The position numbers were made by a program, and so were the translations under genes. This document shows, piece after piece, positions 7,830 to 16,414 of a stretch of DNA of 34,413 nt. The stretch comes from an uncultured Bacteroidales bacterium (GTDB lineage: Bacteria; Bacteroidota; Bacteroidia; Bacteroidales; UBA932), in the NCBI GenBank assembly GCA_934725285.1, contig CAKVBK010000008.1, positions 1 to 34,413 on the forward strand, written 5' to 3'. Below the pieces are notes generated by a model. The model did no database searches, was not told the origin of the DNA, and saw only the letters and a program-made list of their open reading frames with translations. Within the stretch, counting starts at the first letter, position 1, and every line of letters starts with the position of its first letter.

Positions 7830-8989
7830 TTTTGGACCCGGCAGTGCTGGAGCAGATCCACCGTGATGAATCCGTCACACTCAAGGGTTGTCGCAAGCCG
7901 GCTCACACGGCTGTAAGTCCATTTCAGTTTCTCGCATAACTCATCGATGGACACTCCGCGGTGGCCTTTTATGAACAATGCCAGCTTTACGACATCATCA
8001 TATTCAGTGTCAGGAAGTTTACCTTTATAATAAGATTGTACCTCTTCCTTGAAATCAGCCTTCAGGCGCAAATCCGCGCGGCCAAGCCCAAGTTTCGCGA
8101 CCAGCTCTCCGAGATCCCCGATCTGCTCGGCGACATTCTCCCTTATCAAAAGATTGCACCCTTGTGAGACCGGATCGTCAATCCTGCCAGGCAAGGCGAA
8201 GACATCCCGGCCATACGAAGCGGCAAGGCGGGCGGTCATCATTCCACCGCCTTTGATTCTTGACTCCACCAGAATTGTAGCCCGGCATATTCCAGCTATT
8301 ATCCTGTTGCGTCTCAGGAAGTTCACCCTCACCGCATGTGTTCCCGGAGGAAAATCTGTGATCAACGCGCAGCCAGGAGTCGACGCTATACGTTCCCCCA
8401 CCTCCATGTTTCTTGACGGATAGAGATCATCAATCCCGGTCGCCATCACCGCCACCGTAGGTAGCCCGCCCTCCAAGGCCGCCTTGTGCGCTGTGACATC
8501 CACTCCTAAAGCCAGACCGCTGACAATCAATGGCTTGACGCCTGAACTTGTCATCGCGCCGACTATTCTCTGACACCAGTCCTTACCATAACATGTCAAG
8601 CCCCTGGTTCCGATGACAGCAATCTGCGGCAACCCTTCAAACACTTCCTTAGGGAGGCTAACACCTTTATAATAAATGCCGATGGGAGGATCCTCACATT
8701 CCATGAGAAGACCAGGATAGCCCTCATCCCCTATTCCGACAAAGCGGCACCCCTTTCCCTCCAACTCCTCCAATTCCATCGCCGCCGACTCAAAGGCGCT
8801 TCCGGTCACGAACGGAGACAGCCTTGCCCTTGAATATGACGCCAGAATCTTTCTGGCCTCAACTTCCTCTCTGAACACCGCCTCGGCGCCGCCGAACGCT
8901 TCGATCAGTCTCAGTCCGACCCTCGGTTCGAAACCAAAGATCCTGTTCAAGGCGCACAGTCCAGCCCTCTCTTCAAAAGAAATCATCAT
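7808..8989 (-). CDS. dprA: DNA-processing protein DprA
   Basis: A 393-residue DprA/Smf protein, which loads RecA on incoming single-stranded DNA during natural transformation. The Rossmann-like core is plain: 'IAVIGTRGLTCYGKDWC' at about 126, 'PLIVSGLALGVDVTAHKAAL', 'TGIDDLYPSRN', 'FLRRNRIIAGICRATILVE', 'GGGMMTARLAASYGRDVFAL' and 'QGCNLLIRENVAE'. The last 60 residues (from 'LALFIKGHRGVSIDELCEKL') form the DprA winged-helix domain. An N-terminal helical domain of about 70 residues precedes the core. Two ATG codons stand in tandem at 8989 and 8986. No competence genes flank it; DprA is widespread in non-competent bacteria, so competence is not implied. Confidence 0.94.
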   Translation of the reverse strand: MMISFEERAGLCALNRIFGFEPRVGLRLIEAFGGAEAVFREEVEARKILASYSRARLSPFVTGSAFESAAMELEELEGKGCRFVGIGDEGYPGLLMECEDPPIGIYYKGVSLPKEVFEGLPQIAVIGTRGLTCYGKDWCQRIVGAMTSSGVKPLIVSGLALGVDVTAHKAALEGGLPTVAVMATGIDDLYPSRNMEVGERIASTPGCALITDFPPGTHAVRVNFLRRNRIIAGICRATILVESRIKGGGMMTARLAASYGRDVFALPGRIDDPVSQGCNLLIRENVAEQIGDLGELVAKLGLGRADLRLKADFKEEVQSYYKGKLPDTEYDDVVKLALFIKGHRGVSIDELCEKLKWTYSRVSRLATTLECDGFITVDLLQHCRVQNKRPPSV

Positions 8990-9227
8990 AGTTTATGTTC
9001 TTCGACAAATCATTTTCTTACTGGCAAGATTGGCAAGAGCAGTCAATCTCACCTGACCAGCGGGAAAACGCAAAGTCAGCCCGGCCGGATTCACCGGCGG
9101 AGCAAATTAAAGACAATAACATCAATCCTCCGGGGTAAAAAGCATAATGATTTACGTTTCTTATGAATATTTACGTTTTTTAACAAGACAGCGAAAGCCT
9201 CCGGCCGCTCAATGTCGAAAAAATGGC

Positions 9228-9235
9228 TATATTTG
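9228..9235 (+). promoter_or_regulatory. -7 box (TATATTTG) abutting the tatD start
   Basis: A TAnnTTTG match ending five bases before the ATG at 9241. Transcription would begin at or next to the start codon, predicting a leaderless or near-leaderless tatD mRNA. The alternative start at 9223 lies upstream of this box and could not be on such a transcript. Confidence 0.5.
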
Positions 9236-9240
9236 ACCTT

Positions 9241-10029
9241 ATGATTTTCATAGACACACATTGCCATATTTCCGACAAAGCGTTTTGCGGAGAGGAAGAT
9301 GACTACATCCGCAGGGCGAAAGAGGCCGGAATCAACCTTATGATCCAGCCGGACATAGACAGCTCTGAGCGAGAGGCCATGTTCGCGCTTGTGGACCGCC
9401 ATCCTGACGTGCTTCGTCCGATGATCGGATTATACCCGGGATCAGTCAACGAGAACTGGCACGCGGAGACAGACCGCATGGCCGGATTCCTTGACAGGTG
9501 GGAAAGTGGCGCGGAGGGAAAGCGCAAGGTGGTGGCTGTCGGAGAGATCGGACTCGACTACCACGAAGGCAAGGATTTCGCCGAAGAGCAGAAAGACGCG
9601 CTGGAATGGCAGCTTGAATTCGCGGCAGGCCGCGGGCTTCCTGTCAACATCCACCTGCGTGACGCGATGGGCGATTTTCTTGAAATAATCAGACGGCACA
9701 AAGGCATGAGGGGGAATATGCACGCCTACAGCGGCAGCCTTGAATCATTCATGGAGCTCCAACGGCTCGGAGACTGGTACATCGGAGTCGGCGGGGTGGT
9801 GACATTCAAGAACGCCGGACTTGCGGAGGTTGTGCGGAACGTTCCCCTTGACAGGATCGTGCTGGAGACAGACGCTCCTTATCTGACACCGGTTCCGTTC
9901 AGGGGAAAACGCAACGAAAGCTCCTACATTCCGTTGATCGCGGCCAAGATCGCCGAACTGAAAGGTGTCACGGTGGAAGAAGTCGCGGAGACAACAACCA
10001 ACAACGCCAAAACTCTCTTCGGAATATGA
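9241..10029 (+). CDS. tatD: TatD-family metal-dependent hydrolase
   Basis: A 262-residue TIM-barrel metal-dependent hydrolase of the TatD DNase family. Metal ligands are visible in order: 'FIDTHCH' at the N-terminus, 'VGEIGLDY' (Glu), 'NIHLRDA' (His), 'MHAYSGS' (His) and 'LETDAPYLTP' (Asp). Homologues have 3'-5' nuclease activity on DNA or RNA. The ATG at 9241 gives the usual short N-terminus before the first HxH motif and agrees with the -7 box position, so it is preferred over the ATG at 9223. Its stop overlaps the ansA start (ATGA at 10026-10029), so the two genes are translationally coupled. Confidence 0.92.
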   Translation: MIFIDTHCHISDKAFCGEEDDYIRRAKEAGINLMIQPDIDSSEREAMFALVDRHPDVLRPMIGLYPGSVNENWHAETDRMAGFLDRWESGAEGKRKVVAVGEIGLDYHEGKDFAEEQKDALEWQLEFAAGRGLPVNIHLRDAMGDFLEIIRRHKGMRGNMHAYSGSLESFMELQRLGDWYIGVGGVVTFKNAGLAEVVRNVPLDRIVLETDAPYLTPVPFRGKRNESSYIPLIAAKIAELKGVTVEEVAETTTNNAKTLFGI

Positions 10030-11060
10030 AAAGATCTTCCATTCTGATGATTTACACAGGCGGGACGATCGGGATGAAACAGGATCCGCAAGACCTGACC
10101 CTCAAGCCGTTCGACTTCCGCCAGATTCTGGACGAGGTGCCGGAGCTGCATAAATTCGCGATAAGCATCGACTCCTACACTTTCGACCCGCTTATAGACT
10201 CCTCAGACGTCGAGCCGTCATTCTGGCAGTCACTCGCTTCCCTGATTCAGGAACGATATGACAAATATGACGGGTTCGTGGTTCTGCACGGGACCGACAC
10301 CATGGCATATTCAGCATCCGCGTTGAGCTTCATGCTCGGAAACCTGGCTAAGCCGGTAGTGTTCACAGGAAGCCAGCTTCCGATCGGGGTGCCGCGCACA
10401 GACGGCAAGGAAAACCTCATATCGGCCGTGGAGATCGCCTCCGCGAAGGGAACCGAAGGTTTCCCGCGGGTGCCGGAGGTCTGTATATTCTTCAATTCCA
10501 AATTATTGAGAGGGAACCGTTCCGTCAAGATCAGTTCTGAGGATTTCAGCGCCTTCCGTTCACCGAACTGTCCTCCTTTGGCCGAGGCCGGCATCAGCAT
10601 CAAGTACAACGACAATGTCATACGACGTCCTGCGCGATGGGACGAGCCCATGAGGATCAGCACCATGCTGGACACAAGGGTCTCAATTCTCAAGGTCCAC
10701 CCTGGAATCACGCCGCAAGTGATGAAATATTTCCTCTGCGGCCCCGACATCCGCGCCGCCATCATCGAAACCTACGGTTCCGGCAACGCCCCGTCAAGGC
10801 CGTGGTTTCTGGAGACTGTCAAGGAAGCCGCAGGAATGGGCAAGGTTCTGATGAATGTGACCCAATGCCTTTCTGGAACAGTCAACATGGACATCTACGC
10901 CACAGGAAAGGCCCTTGAAAAGGCCGGCGTTGTCTCCGGAGCCGACATCACGACAGAAAGCGCGCTCGCCAAACTGTTCTACCTTATGGGCAGGAGTCAA
11001 GACAATGAATGGGTGAAGTCAAGGCTCGGCGAGAATCTGCGAGGAGAAATTTCCCTATAA
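10026..11060 (+). CDS. ansA: Type I (cytoplasmic) L-asparaginase
   Basis: A 344-residue asparaginase that hydrolyses L-asparagine to aspartate and ammonia. The first active-site signature 'MIYTGGTIGMKQ' (nucleophile Thr in TGGTIG) is at about residues 8-19, and the second, 'VVLHGTDTMAYSASALSFML', is at about 84-103. 'PVVFTGSQLPIGVPRTDGKE' follows. The absence of a signal peptide points to the cytoplasmic type I enzyme. The start overlaps the tatD stop by four bases. The exbB cluster begins 127 bases downstream in the same direction, and I see no terminator hairpin between them. Confidence 0.94.
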   Translation: MKRSSILMIYTGGTIGMKQDPQDLTLKPFDFRQILDEVPELHKFAISIDSYTFDPLIDSSDVEPSFWQSLASLIQERYDKYDGFVVLHGTDTMAYSASALSFMLGNLAKPVVFTGSQLPIGVPRTDGKENLISAVEIASAKGTEGFPRVPEVCIFFNSKLLRGNRSVKISSEDFSAFRSPNCPPLAEAGISIKYNDNVIRRPARWDEPMRISTMLDTRVSILKVHPGITPQVMKYFLCGPDIRAAIIETYGSGNAPSRPWFLETVKEAAGMGKVLMNVTQCLSGTVNMDIYATGKALEKAGVVSGADITTESALAKLFYLMGRSQDNEWVKSRLGENLRGEISL

Positions 11061-11063
11061 ATA

Positions 11064-11093
11064 TTGCCAATTGGAAATAATTTAGTAAATTGC
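11064..11093 (+). promoter_or_regulatory. Weak promoter candidate before exbB
   Basis: TTG (11064-11066) and, 19 bases later, TAAATTGC (11086-11093) resemble a degenerate -33/-7 pair. No exact TAnnTTTG was found in this 127-base gap, so exbB may also be reached by read-through from ansA. Confidence 0.25.
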
Positions 11094-11187
11094 AACGGTT
11101 TTGTAGAAGGTTTTTGCCCGAGCAAAGCCACAGAAAAAGATAACTATTTATACATTATCAATTTAAATTAAACACACAAAAACAGTT

Positions 11188-11997
11188 ATGAAAAAGTTTT
11201 TCATGTTTTTGGCAGTAGCAGGTGTCCTCACCTTCACTGCAAACATCGCATCCGCTCAGGATCAGCCAGCCGCTGACAACGCAGCCGCAACAGAGCAAGT
11301 TGAGACTGCCGCTCCAGCTCAGCCAATGTCCGCAGAGGATCTCCTCAAGGGTACCGGAGAGGACGTTCCTATGCACCAGCAGATCAAGACCTACTTCATC
11401 CAGGGAGGTCCTGGCTTCATGTCAATGATCCTCCTCTGCCTCATCATCGGTCTTGCGCTCGCGATCGAGAGAATCCTTTACCTCTCATTCTCAAAGACAA
11501 ACACCAAGAAGCTTCTCAAGAATGTCGAGGCCGCTCTCGCACAGGGTGGCGTAGAGAAGGCCAAGGACGTTTGCCGCAACACCAAGGGTCCTGTCGCCAG
11601 CATCTTCTACGATGGTCTCAACCACTACAGTGAGGGCATCGATGTAGTCGAGAAGAGAATCACCTCTGCAGGCGGAGTTCAGATGAGCCTCATGGAGAAC
11701 AACCTCTCATGGATCGCCCTGTTCATCGCTCTTGCCCCTTCACTTGGATTCTTGGGAACTGTAATCGGTATGGTACAGGCCTTCGACGCGATCGAGGCCG
11801 CGGGTGACATCTCCCCTAACATCGTTGCCGGAGGTATGAAGGTCGCCCTTATCACCACCGTCGGCGGTCTTATCGTCGCCATGATTCTCCAGGTGTTCTA
11901 CAACTATATTCTTTCCAGAATCGACGCCCTCTCCATCGACATGGAGAACGCTTCGATCGATCTCGTTGACGTTCTTGCAAAGAACGAGAAGAAATAA
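11188..11997 (+). CDS. exbB: ExbB/TolQ-type proton channel subunit
   Basis: A 269-residue MotA/TolQ/ExbB family protein. A signal peptide (residues 1-23, ending near NIASAQD) precedes an Ala/Pro/Gln-rich linker to about residue 60. The first membrane helix is at about 72-95 ('GFMSMILLCLIIGLALAIE'). A large cytoplasmic loop follows, and the two conserved helices lie at about 173-195 ('LSWIALFIALAPSLGFLGTV') and 210-235 ('NIVAGGMKVALITTVGGLIV'). It uses the proton gradient to energise TonB or Tol systems. Followed in series by a 4-TM protein and two ExbD genes with gaps of 32, 14 and 16 bases; clearly one operon. Confidence 0.92.
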   Translation: MKKFFMFLAVAGVLTFTANIASAQDQPAADNAAATEQVETAAPAQPMSAEDLLKGTGEDVPMHQQIKTYFIQGGPGFMSMILLCLIIGLALAIERILYLSFSKTNTKKLLKNVEAALAQGGVEKAKDVCRNTKGPVASIFYDGLNHYSEGIDVVEKRITSAGGVQMSLMENNLSWIALFIALAPSLGFLGTVIGMVQAFDAIEAAGDISPNIVAGGMKVALITTVGGLIVAMILQVFYNYILSRIDALSIDMENASIDLVDVLAKNEKK

Positions 11998-12029
11998 TTT
12001 GTAGAGACAATTTTTAGAATCTGATTATA

Positions 12030-12440
12030 ATGAATAAGATATTCAAAATAACCGGATGGGTATTGGGTCTCCTCGGAATCGTCTTCGGAATCCTGGCCTT
12101 CGTCAATGAGGGCTCTTCCGTTGACCTCCTCCTCAGATACACCTACTTCCTCTTCTTCGCGGCGGTAGTCATCTGGATCGGACTCGCGATATTCATCGCC
12201 GGAAGGAACAACCCTAAGAACCTGCTCAAGGCCGCCGGTGTGGTGGTCGGAGTCGCCGCTCTGGTTGTTCTGGCCTACGTGCTCTCAGCTGGAGCACCGG
12301 CTCTTAATGTCAAGACACAGCCTACTCCACAGTGGCTTAAACTGACTGACACAATGCTTCTTCTGACCTACGTCCTCGGTGGTGCCGCCATCATCGCCAT
12401 TATCGTAGGCGCTGTCAGAGACGCGATCAACAACAAATAA
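12030..12440 (+). CDS. Four-helix membrane protein inside the exb cluster
   Basis: A 136-residue protein with four predicted membrane helices at about 9-25, 37-58, 65-88 and 107-129, short polar loops, and a basic loop 'GRNNPKNLLK' after helix 2. It is not homologous by eye to ExbB or ExbD, and I do not recognise a named family. Its fixed place between exbB and the two exbD genes (I recall an equivalent small membrane protein in other Bacteroidetes exb clusters) suggests that it belongs to or regulates the proton-channel complex. That is inference. Confidence 0.8.
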   Translation: MNKIFKITGWVLGLLGIVFGILAFVNEGSSVDLLLRYTYFLFFAAVVIWIGLAIFIAGRNNPKNLLKAAGVVVGVAALVVLAYVLSAGAPALNVKTQPTPQWLKLTDTMLLLTYVLGGAAIIAIIVGAVRDAINNK

Positions 12441-12454
12441 CATCTAAGTAAGCT

Positions 12455-13030
12455 ATGGCAAGAAAAACACCGGGACTGAACACACAATCGACAGCCGATA
12501 TCGCGTTCCTTCTGCTCTGCTACTTCCTGATGACGTCCACCATGGACCAGCAGTCAGGTCTGCAGCGCCGTCTCCCTCCTATGCCTGACCAGAATCAGAA
12601 AACGGAAGACACGAAGGTCAACAAGCGTAACATCATCATCGTGAAGATCAACTCTTCCGACAGACTGTTTGCCGGTGACCAGCTTATGGATGTTAGCCAG
12701 CTTAAAGACAAAATCAAGGAGTTCATCACCAACCCAAGCAACGACCCTAATCTTCCTGAAAGGGAGATGAAGAACATTGAGGGCTACGGTGAATATCCTG
12801 TTTCCAAAGGAGTCATCTCTCTCCAGAATGACCGTGGAACCAGCTATAGGGCCTACATCGCAGTTCAGAACGAACTCGTGAAGGCAATCAACGAAGTCCG
12901 TGATGACTTCTGCAAACAGAACTACGGGAAGGCCTACGCCTTCTTGACAGAGGATCAGCAGAAGATTGTCAGGGAAGCAATTCCACAGAACATTTCTGAG
13001 GCAGAGCCTAAAGACGTCACCAAAAAATAA
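12455..13030 (+). CDS. exbD: ExbD/TolR-type biopolymer transport protein (first copy)
   Basis: A 191-residue protein with a single N-terminal membrane helix at about 13-31 ('TADIAFLLLCYFLMTSTMD'). It carries the proton-path aspartate Asp15 equivalent to the essential helix Asp of ExbD/TolR. The rest is a periplasmic domain about 160 residues long, larger than in classical ExbD (about 140 in total). Pairs with the ExbB above. Having two different ExbD proteins downstream of one ExbB is common in Bacteroidetes; they may form mixed dimers or act at different times. Confidence 0.9.
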   Translation: MARKTPGLNTQSTADIAFLLLCYFLMTSTMDQQSGLQRRLPPMPDQNQKTEDTKVNKRNIIIVKINSSDRLFAGDQLMDVSQLKDKIKEFITNPSNDPNLPEREMKNIEGYGEYPVSKGVISLQNDRGTSYRAYIAVQNELVKAINEVRDDFCKQNYGKAYAFLTEDQQKIVREAIPQNISEAEPKDVTKK

Positions 13031-13046
13031 AGAGGAGGACTAAACA

Positions 13047-13511
13047 ATGCCTAATTTTAAAAGAAGCGGTAAAAAAGAAATGCCGGAGTTGGGAACCAGC
13101 TCAGACATCGTGTTCATGTTCCTGTTCTTCTTCATGGTGACCTCACAGCTCCGCTCCACGGAGGTTAAGGTGAGAGTAAGGCTTCCGGAAGCTACGGAAG
13201 TGGCGAAACTTGAGAGAAAGGATTTGGCCTCATACATCTACATCGGATCACCTACCGCTCAGTATCAGAGCCAGTACGGCACCGAGGCGCGTATCCAGCT
13301 GAACGATTCTTTCAAGACCACCAATGACATCCGTGACTTCATCGCCGCCGAGCGCGACGCGATGAGCGAGGTTGACCGCCAGTTGATGCAGGTCTCAATC
13401 AAGGCAGACGAAGACGCAAGAATGGGTATCGTGACGGACGTGAAGCAGGAGCTCAGGCGATGCTCCGCCCTCAAGATCATGTACGCTGCCAGAAAAGCAG
13501 AGAGCAAGTAA
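13047..13511 (+). CDS. exbD: ExbD/TolR-type biopolymer transport protein (second copy)
   Basis: A 154-residue ExbD homologue, more compact than its neighbour. The helix at about 20-37 ('DIVFMFLFFFMVTSQL') begins with the conserved Asp20. 'EVKVRVRLPEATEV' opens the periplasmic domain, and 'IVTDVKQELRRCSALKIMY' near the end matches the ExbD C-terminal helix/strand. It is the last gene of the exb operon, with a 14-bp-stem terminator 20 bases after its stop. Confidence 0.9.
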   Translation: MPNFKRSGKKEMPELGTSSDIVFMFLFFFMVTSQLRSTEVKVRVRLPEATEVAKLERKDLASYIYIGSPTAQYQSQYGTEARIQLNDSFKTTNDIRDFIAAERDAMSEVDRQLMQVSIKADEDARMGIVTDVKQELRRCSALKIMYAARKAESK

Positions 13512-13530
13512 TCATTCTTGAAATAGTTGA

Positions 13531-13570
13531 GAGAGGGATTGACCTGACGGTTAGTCCCTTTCTTTTTTTT
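13531..13570 (+). terminator. Strong intrinsic terminator after the exb operon
   Basis: The arms 13531-13544 and 13549-13562 pair over 14 bp (a few G-U pairs) around a TGAC tetraloop, followed by eight Ts (13563-13570). Classic rho-independent form. Confidence 0.9.
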
Positions 13571-13581
13571 GATTTTTATAC

Positions 13582-13589
13582 TACCTTTG
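13582..13589 (+). promoter_or_regulatory. -7 box (TACCTTTG) for asnS
   Basis: TAnnTTTG match 27 bases before the asnS ATG and directly after the exb terminator, so asnS starts a new transcription unit. No clear -33 box; the T-run of the terminator occupies that area. Confidence 0.6.
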
Positions 13590-13616
13590 TGAGATTGAAT
13601 CAAATGTCATAAAAAT

Positions 13617-15014
13617 ATGGTAACGAGGAGTAAAGTAAAGGCCTTGCTTAAGGCGGCGCCAGGACAAGAGGTCCTTGCCAAAGGTTGGGTCCGTACAAAA
13701 AGGGGAAACAAGCAGATCAAATTCATCGCCCTTAACGATGGATCCACGGTCAATAACATCCAAGTTGTTGTAGATATGGCCAATTTCGACGAGGCGCTGA
13801 TCTCCAGGATCACGACCGGAGCGAGCATCAGCGTGACCGGAGACTTGATCGAGTCCGTGGGAAGTGGCCAGGCGGTTGAGATCCAAGCCAAGGGAATCGA
13901 GATCCTCGGCGAATGTGATCCTGTAAGGTACCCTCTCCAGAAGAAAAACACGTCCCTTGAATACCTCCGTACCGTGGCACACCTCCGCCCGAGGACAAAC
14001 ACATTCGGAGCAGTGCTTAGAATCCGCCACGCTATGGCGTTCGCCATCCATAAATTCTTCAATGACAAGGGTTTCGTTTACCTTAACACTCCTCTGATCA
14101 CAGAGTCTGACGCCGAGGGAGCCGGGGATATGTTCCAGGTGACGACGCTCAACCTTGAGAATGTACCAAAAAAAGAGAACGGGAAAGTCGACTTCAGCAA
14201 GGACTTCTTCGGGAAAAAGACCAGCCTGACTGTAAGCGGGCAGCTGGAGGGAGAGCTCGGGGCCACTGCCGTAGGTGAGATCTACACTTTCGGTCCGACA
14301 TTCAGGGCTGAGAACTCGAACACGCCAAGGCACCTCGCGGAATTCTGGATGATCGAGCCGGAGATGGCCTTCTACGACATCAATGACAATATGGTTCTGG
14401 CCGAGGAATTCGTCAAATATCTCGTGCAGTACGCTCTTGACAATTGCGCAGACGACCTTAAGTTCCTCAACGACAAGTACGACGACGGGCTCATAGAAAG
14501 ACTGAAGAGCGTCCTTGGAATCGCTTTCCAGAGAGTGACCTACACAGAGGCTGTAGAGATTCTCGAGGAAGCGGTGAAGAACGGGACCCAGTTCGAATAC
14601 CCTGTTCACTGGGGGACTGATTTCCAGAGCGAGCACGAGCGCTATCTGGTGGAAAAACACTTCGGCAAGCCGGTGATCCTCACGGATTTCCCTAAGGACA
14701 TCAAGGCATTCTACATGAAACAGAACGAGGACGGAAAGACAGTACGCGGGATGGACGTGCTCTTCCCGAAAATCGGTGAGATCATCGGTGGCTCAGAGAG
14801 GGAAGCATCTCTTGAGAAACTGGAGCAGAGAATCGACGAGCTCAAGATGAGCCGCAAGAACCTCGAATGGTACATCGACACCCGCAGGTACGGAACCGTG
14901 CCACACAGCGGATTCGGACTCGGATTCGAGAGACTGCTGCTCTTCGTCACCGGAATGGCGAACATCCGCGATGTTATTCCGTTCCCAAGGACACCAAAGA
15001 ACGCTGAATTCTAA
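13617..15014 (+). CDS. asnS: Asparagine--tRNA ligase
   Basis: A 465-residue class II aminoacyl-tRNA synthetase that charges tRNA-Asn. The N-terminal OB-fold anticodon domain covers about residues 1-110 ('[20 protein letters not shown]'). Class II motif 2 is '[20 protein letters not shown]' and motif 3 is '[20 protein letters not shown]'. The end '[11 protein letters not shown]' is typical of AsnRS and separates it from AspRS. Udk follows 12 bases later and a TonB-like gene after that, so asnS probably leads a long operon reaching the S41 protease gene. Confidence 0.96.
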   Translation: MVTRSKVKALLKAAPGQEVLAKGWVRTKRGNKQIKFIALNDGSTVNNIQVVVDMANFDEALISRITTGASISVTGDLIESVGSGQAVEIQAKGIEILGECDPVRYPLQKKNTSLEYLRTVAHLRPRTNTFGAVLRIRHAMAFAIHKFFNDKGFVYLNTPLITESDAEGAGDMFQVTTLNLENVPKKENGKVDFSKDFFGKKTSLTVSGQLEGELGATAVGEIYTFGPTFRAENSNTPRHLAEFWMIEPEMAFYDINDNMVLAEEFVKYLVQYALDNCADDLKFLNDKYDDGLIERLKSVLGIAFQRVTYTEAVEILEEAVKNGTQFEYPVHWGTDFQSEHERYLVEKHFGKPVILTDFPKDIKAFYMKQNEDGKTVRGMDVLFPKIGEIIGGSEREASLEKLEQRIDELKMSRKNLEWYIDTRRYGTVPHSGFGLGFERLLLFVTGMANIRDVIPFPRTPKNAEF

Positions 15015-15026
15015 AAATCAACGAAT

Positions 15027-15659
15027 ATGTTAGTGATCGGAATAGCCGGTGGTTCAGGCTCCGGAAAGACAACTGTCGTCAACGCGATAACCGAGAAGCT
15101 GAAGGAAAAGGTAGTGGTGATTCCTCAGGACTCCTACTACAAGGATTCCAGCCATCTACCACTTGAGGAGAGGCAACAGATCAACTTCGACCACCCCGAC
15201 GCCATCGACTTCAAGCTCCTGTGCAGTCAGCTCAGGGATCTTAAGAGCGGCAAGTCCATTGAGCAGCCGGTATATTCCTACATCACTTGCTCAAGGTCCA
15301 AGACCGAGACTGTCACAGTCGAGCCTGCGGAGGTCATCATAATCGAAGGCATACTCGTGTTCACATGCAAGGAACTCCGGGATCAGATGGACATCAAGAT
15401 ATTCGTGGATGCGGATGACGATGACCGCCTGATGAGGGTGATGGCCCGTGACATTCTGGAAAGGGGCAAGACCGTGGAGACCGTCATCGAGCGGTACACC
15501 AAGACGGTCAAGCCCATGTACCTCCAGTTCATAGAGCCGAGCAAACGTTACGCTGACATCATCATCCCGCAAGGCGGGCACAACAAGGTGGCCATTGACA
15601 TCATTTCCGCCACAATAGAGAAATCCCTCAGGGAGAAAGAACTGGCCAAAGCCGAATAG
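15027..15659 (+). CDS. udk: Uridine kinase
   Basis: A 210-residue P-loop kinase that phosphorylates uridine and cytidine in pyrimidine salvage. The Walker A is 'GIAGGSGSGKTT' at residues 4-15, and 'PQDSYYKD' is the nucleoside-binding segment. 'IIIEGILVF' and 'RVMARDILERGKTVETVIER' match the family lid region. Length is normal. It lies 12 bases after asnS and 27 bases before the TonB-like gene. With dCMP deaminase and cytidylate kinase also encoded nearby, pyrimidine nucleotide genes are frequent here, but not in a single operon. Confidence 0.94.
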   Translation: MLVIGIAGGSGSGKTTVVNAITEKLKEKVVVIPQDSYYKDSSHLPLEERQQINFDHPDAIDFKLLCSQLRDLKSGKSIEQPVYSYITCSRSKTETVTVEPAEVIIIEGILVFTCKELRDQMDIKIFVDADDDDRLMRVMARDILERGKTVETVIERYTKTVKPMYLQFIEPSKRYADIIIPQGGHNKVAIDIISATIEKSLREKELAKAE

Positions 15660-15686
15660 GCCGGAATATTCAAAGAAATCAATGCT

Positions 15687-16391
15687 ATGAAGAGCGATGA
15701 CAAGGCAGGATTGTATATAACCGTCATATTCCATCTGGCGGTGGTGATCGTGCTGCTTGTCTGTCAGATCTCATCCGCGTTGAAAAGGGAAAACACATTC
15801 GTGCTTGACTTCTCCAAGCAGGAGAAAGTCGAGAAAGAACAGGCTGAACGTAATCTTAAGGAAGAGGTCAGCGAAAGGCTTGACAGAATGTTGGCGGAAG
15901 CCGCAGGCGTACCGATCCGTAATGTGGCTGTAGACAGGGGGGCTCTCAAGGACGACAGAAACACCAACGCCGAAGAGCTCTACAAGGATGCCGAGAAACT
16001 GGCGCGGGAACTTAAGGACGGGCCGAAATTTGACGAGCCTGACGAAGACTACGCCGCTGTCAGCAAGCCAGAAGTCCGAAAAGAGGAGGAACGTGAAAGA
16101 TCATCATACAAAGGTCCTTCGGTTGTCTCATACGAACTTGACGGGCGCAAGGCCAGCAAGCTTTCCATTCCGGCCTACAGATGTTTGGGAGCCGGGCATG
16201 TCACTGTGATAATCACTGTTGACCCATCCGGGAAAGTGCTTAACGCAAAGGTTCAGGACGGAGTGTCCTCCGATGACAAGTGCCTCAGGGACTTTGCGGT
16301 CAGGGCCGCGAGACTTTCGAGGTTCTCGGCATCTGGAACAGCCCCGGCAAGACAGACAGGAAATATCGTATATTTGTTCGTTGCCCAATAA
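15687..16391 (+). CDS. TonB-family energy transducer-like protein
   Basis: A 234-residue protein with one N-terminal membrane helix at about 8-30 ('GLYITVIFHLAVVIVLLVCQ'). A long charged, coiled-coil-prone periplasmic spacer (about 45-140, rich in K, E, R and D) follows, then a C-terminal TonB_C-like domain ('IPAYRCLGAGHVTVIITVDP', 'GKVLNAKVQDGVS'). The spacer is charged instead of proline-rich as in enteric TonB. It probably transmits ExbB/ExbD energy to outer-membrane receptors or acts as a TolA-like protein. It is 27 bases after udk; the next gene starts 23 bases downstream. Confidence 0.75.
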   Translation: MKSDDKAGLYITVIFHLAVVIVLLVCQISSALKRENTFVLDFSKQEKVEKEQAERNLKEEVSERLDRMLAEAAGVPIRNVAVDRGALKDDRNTNAEELYKDAEKLARELKDGPKFDEPDEDYAAVSKPEVRKEEERERSSYKGPSVVSYELDGRKASKLSIPAYRCLGAGHVTVIITVDPSGKVLNAKVQDGVSSDDKCLRDFAVRAARLSRFSASGTAPARQTGNIVYLFVAQ

Positions 16392-16414
16392 TATCGCGTT
16401 TGCAGACACAGCTG

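Noticed and set aside
13581..14660. A 359-codon minus-strand open frame opposite asnS
   Set aside because: Lies entirely over the well-supported asnS gene and its promoter; composition is that of an antisense shadow, with no recognisable motifs.
16280..16414. Upstream extension of the 722-residue protein gene
   Set aside because: These codons overlap the C-terminal domain of the TonB-like gene in another frame; the ATG at 16415 begins directly before the membrane anchor.
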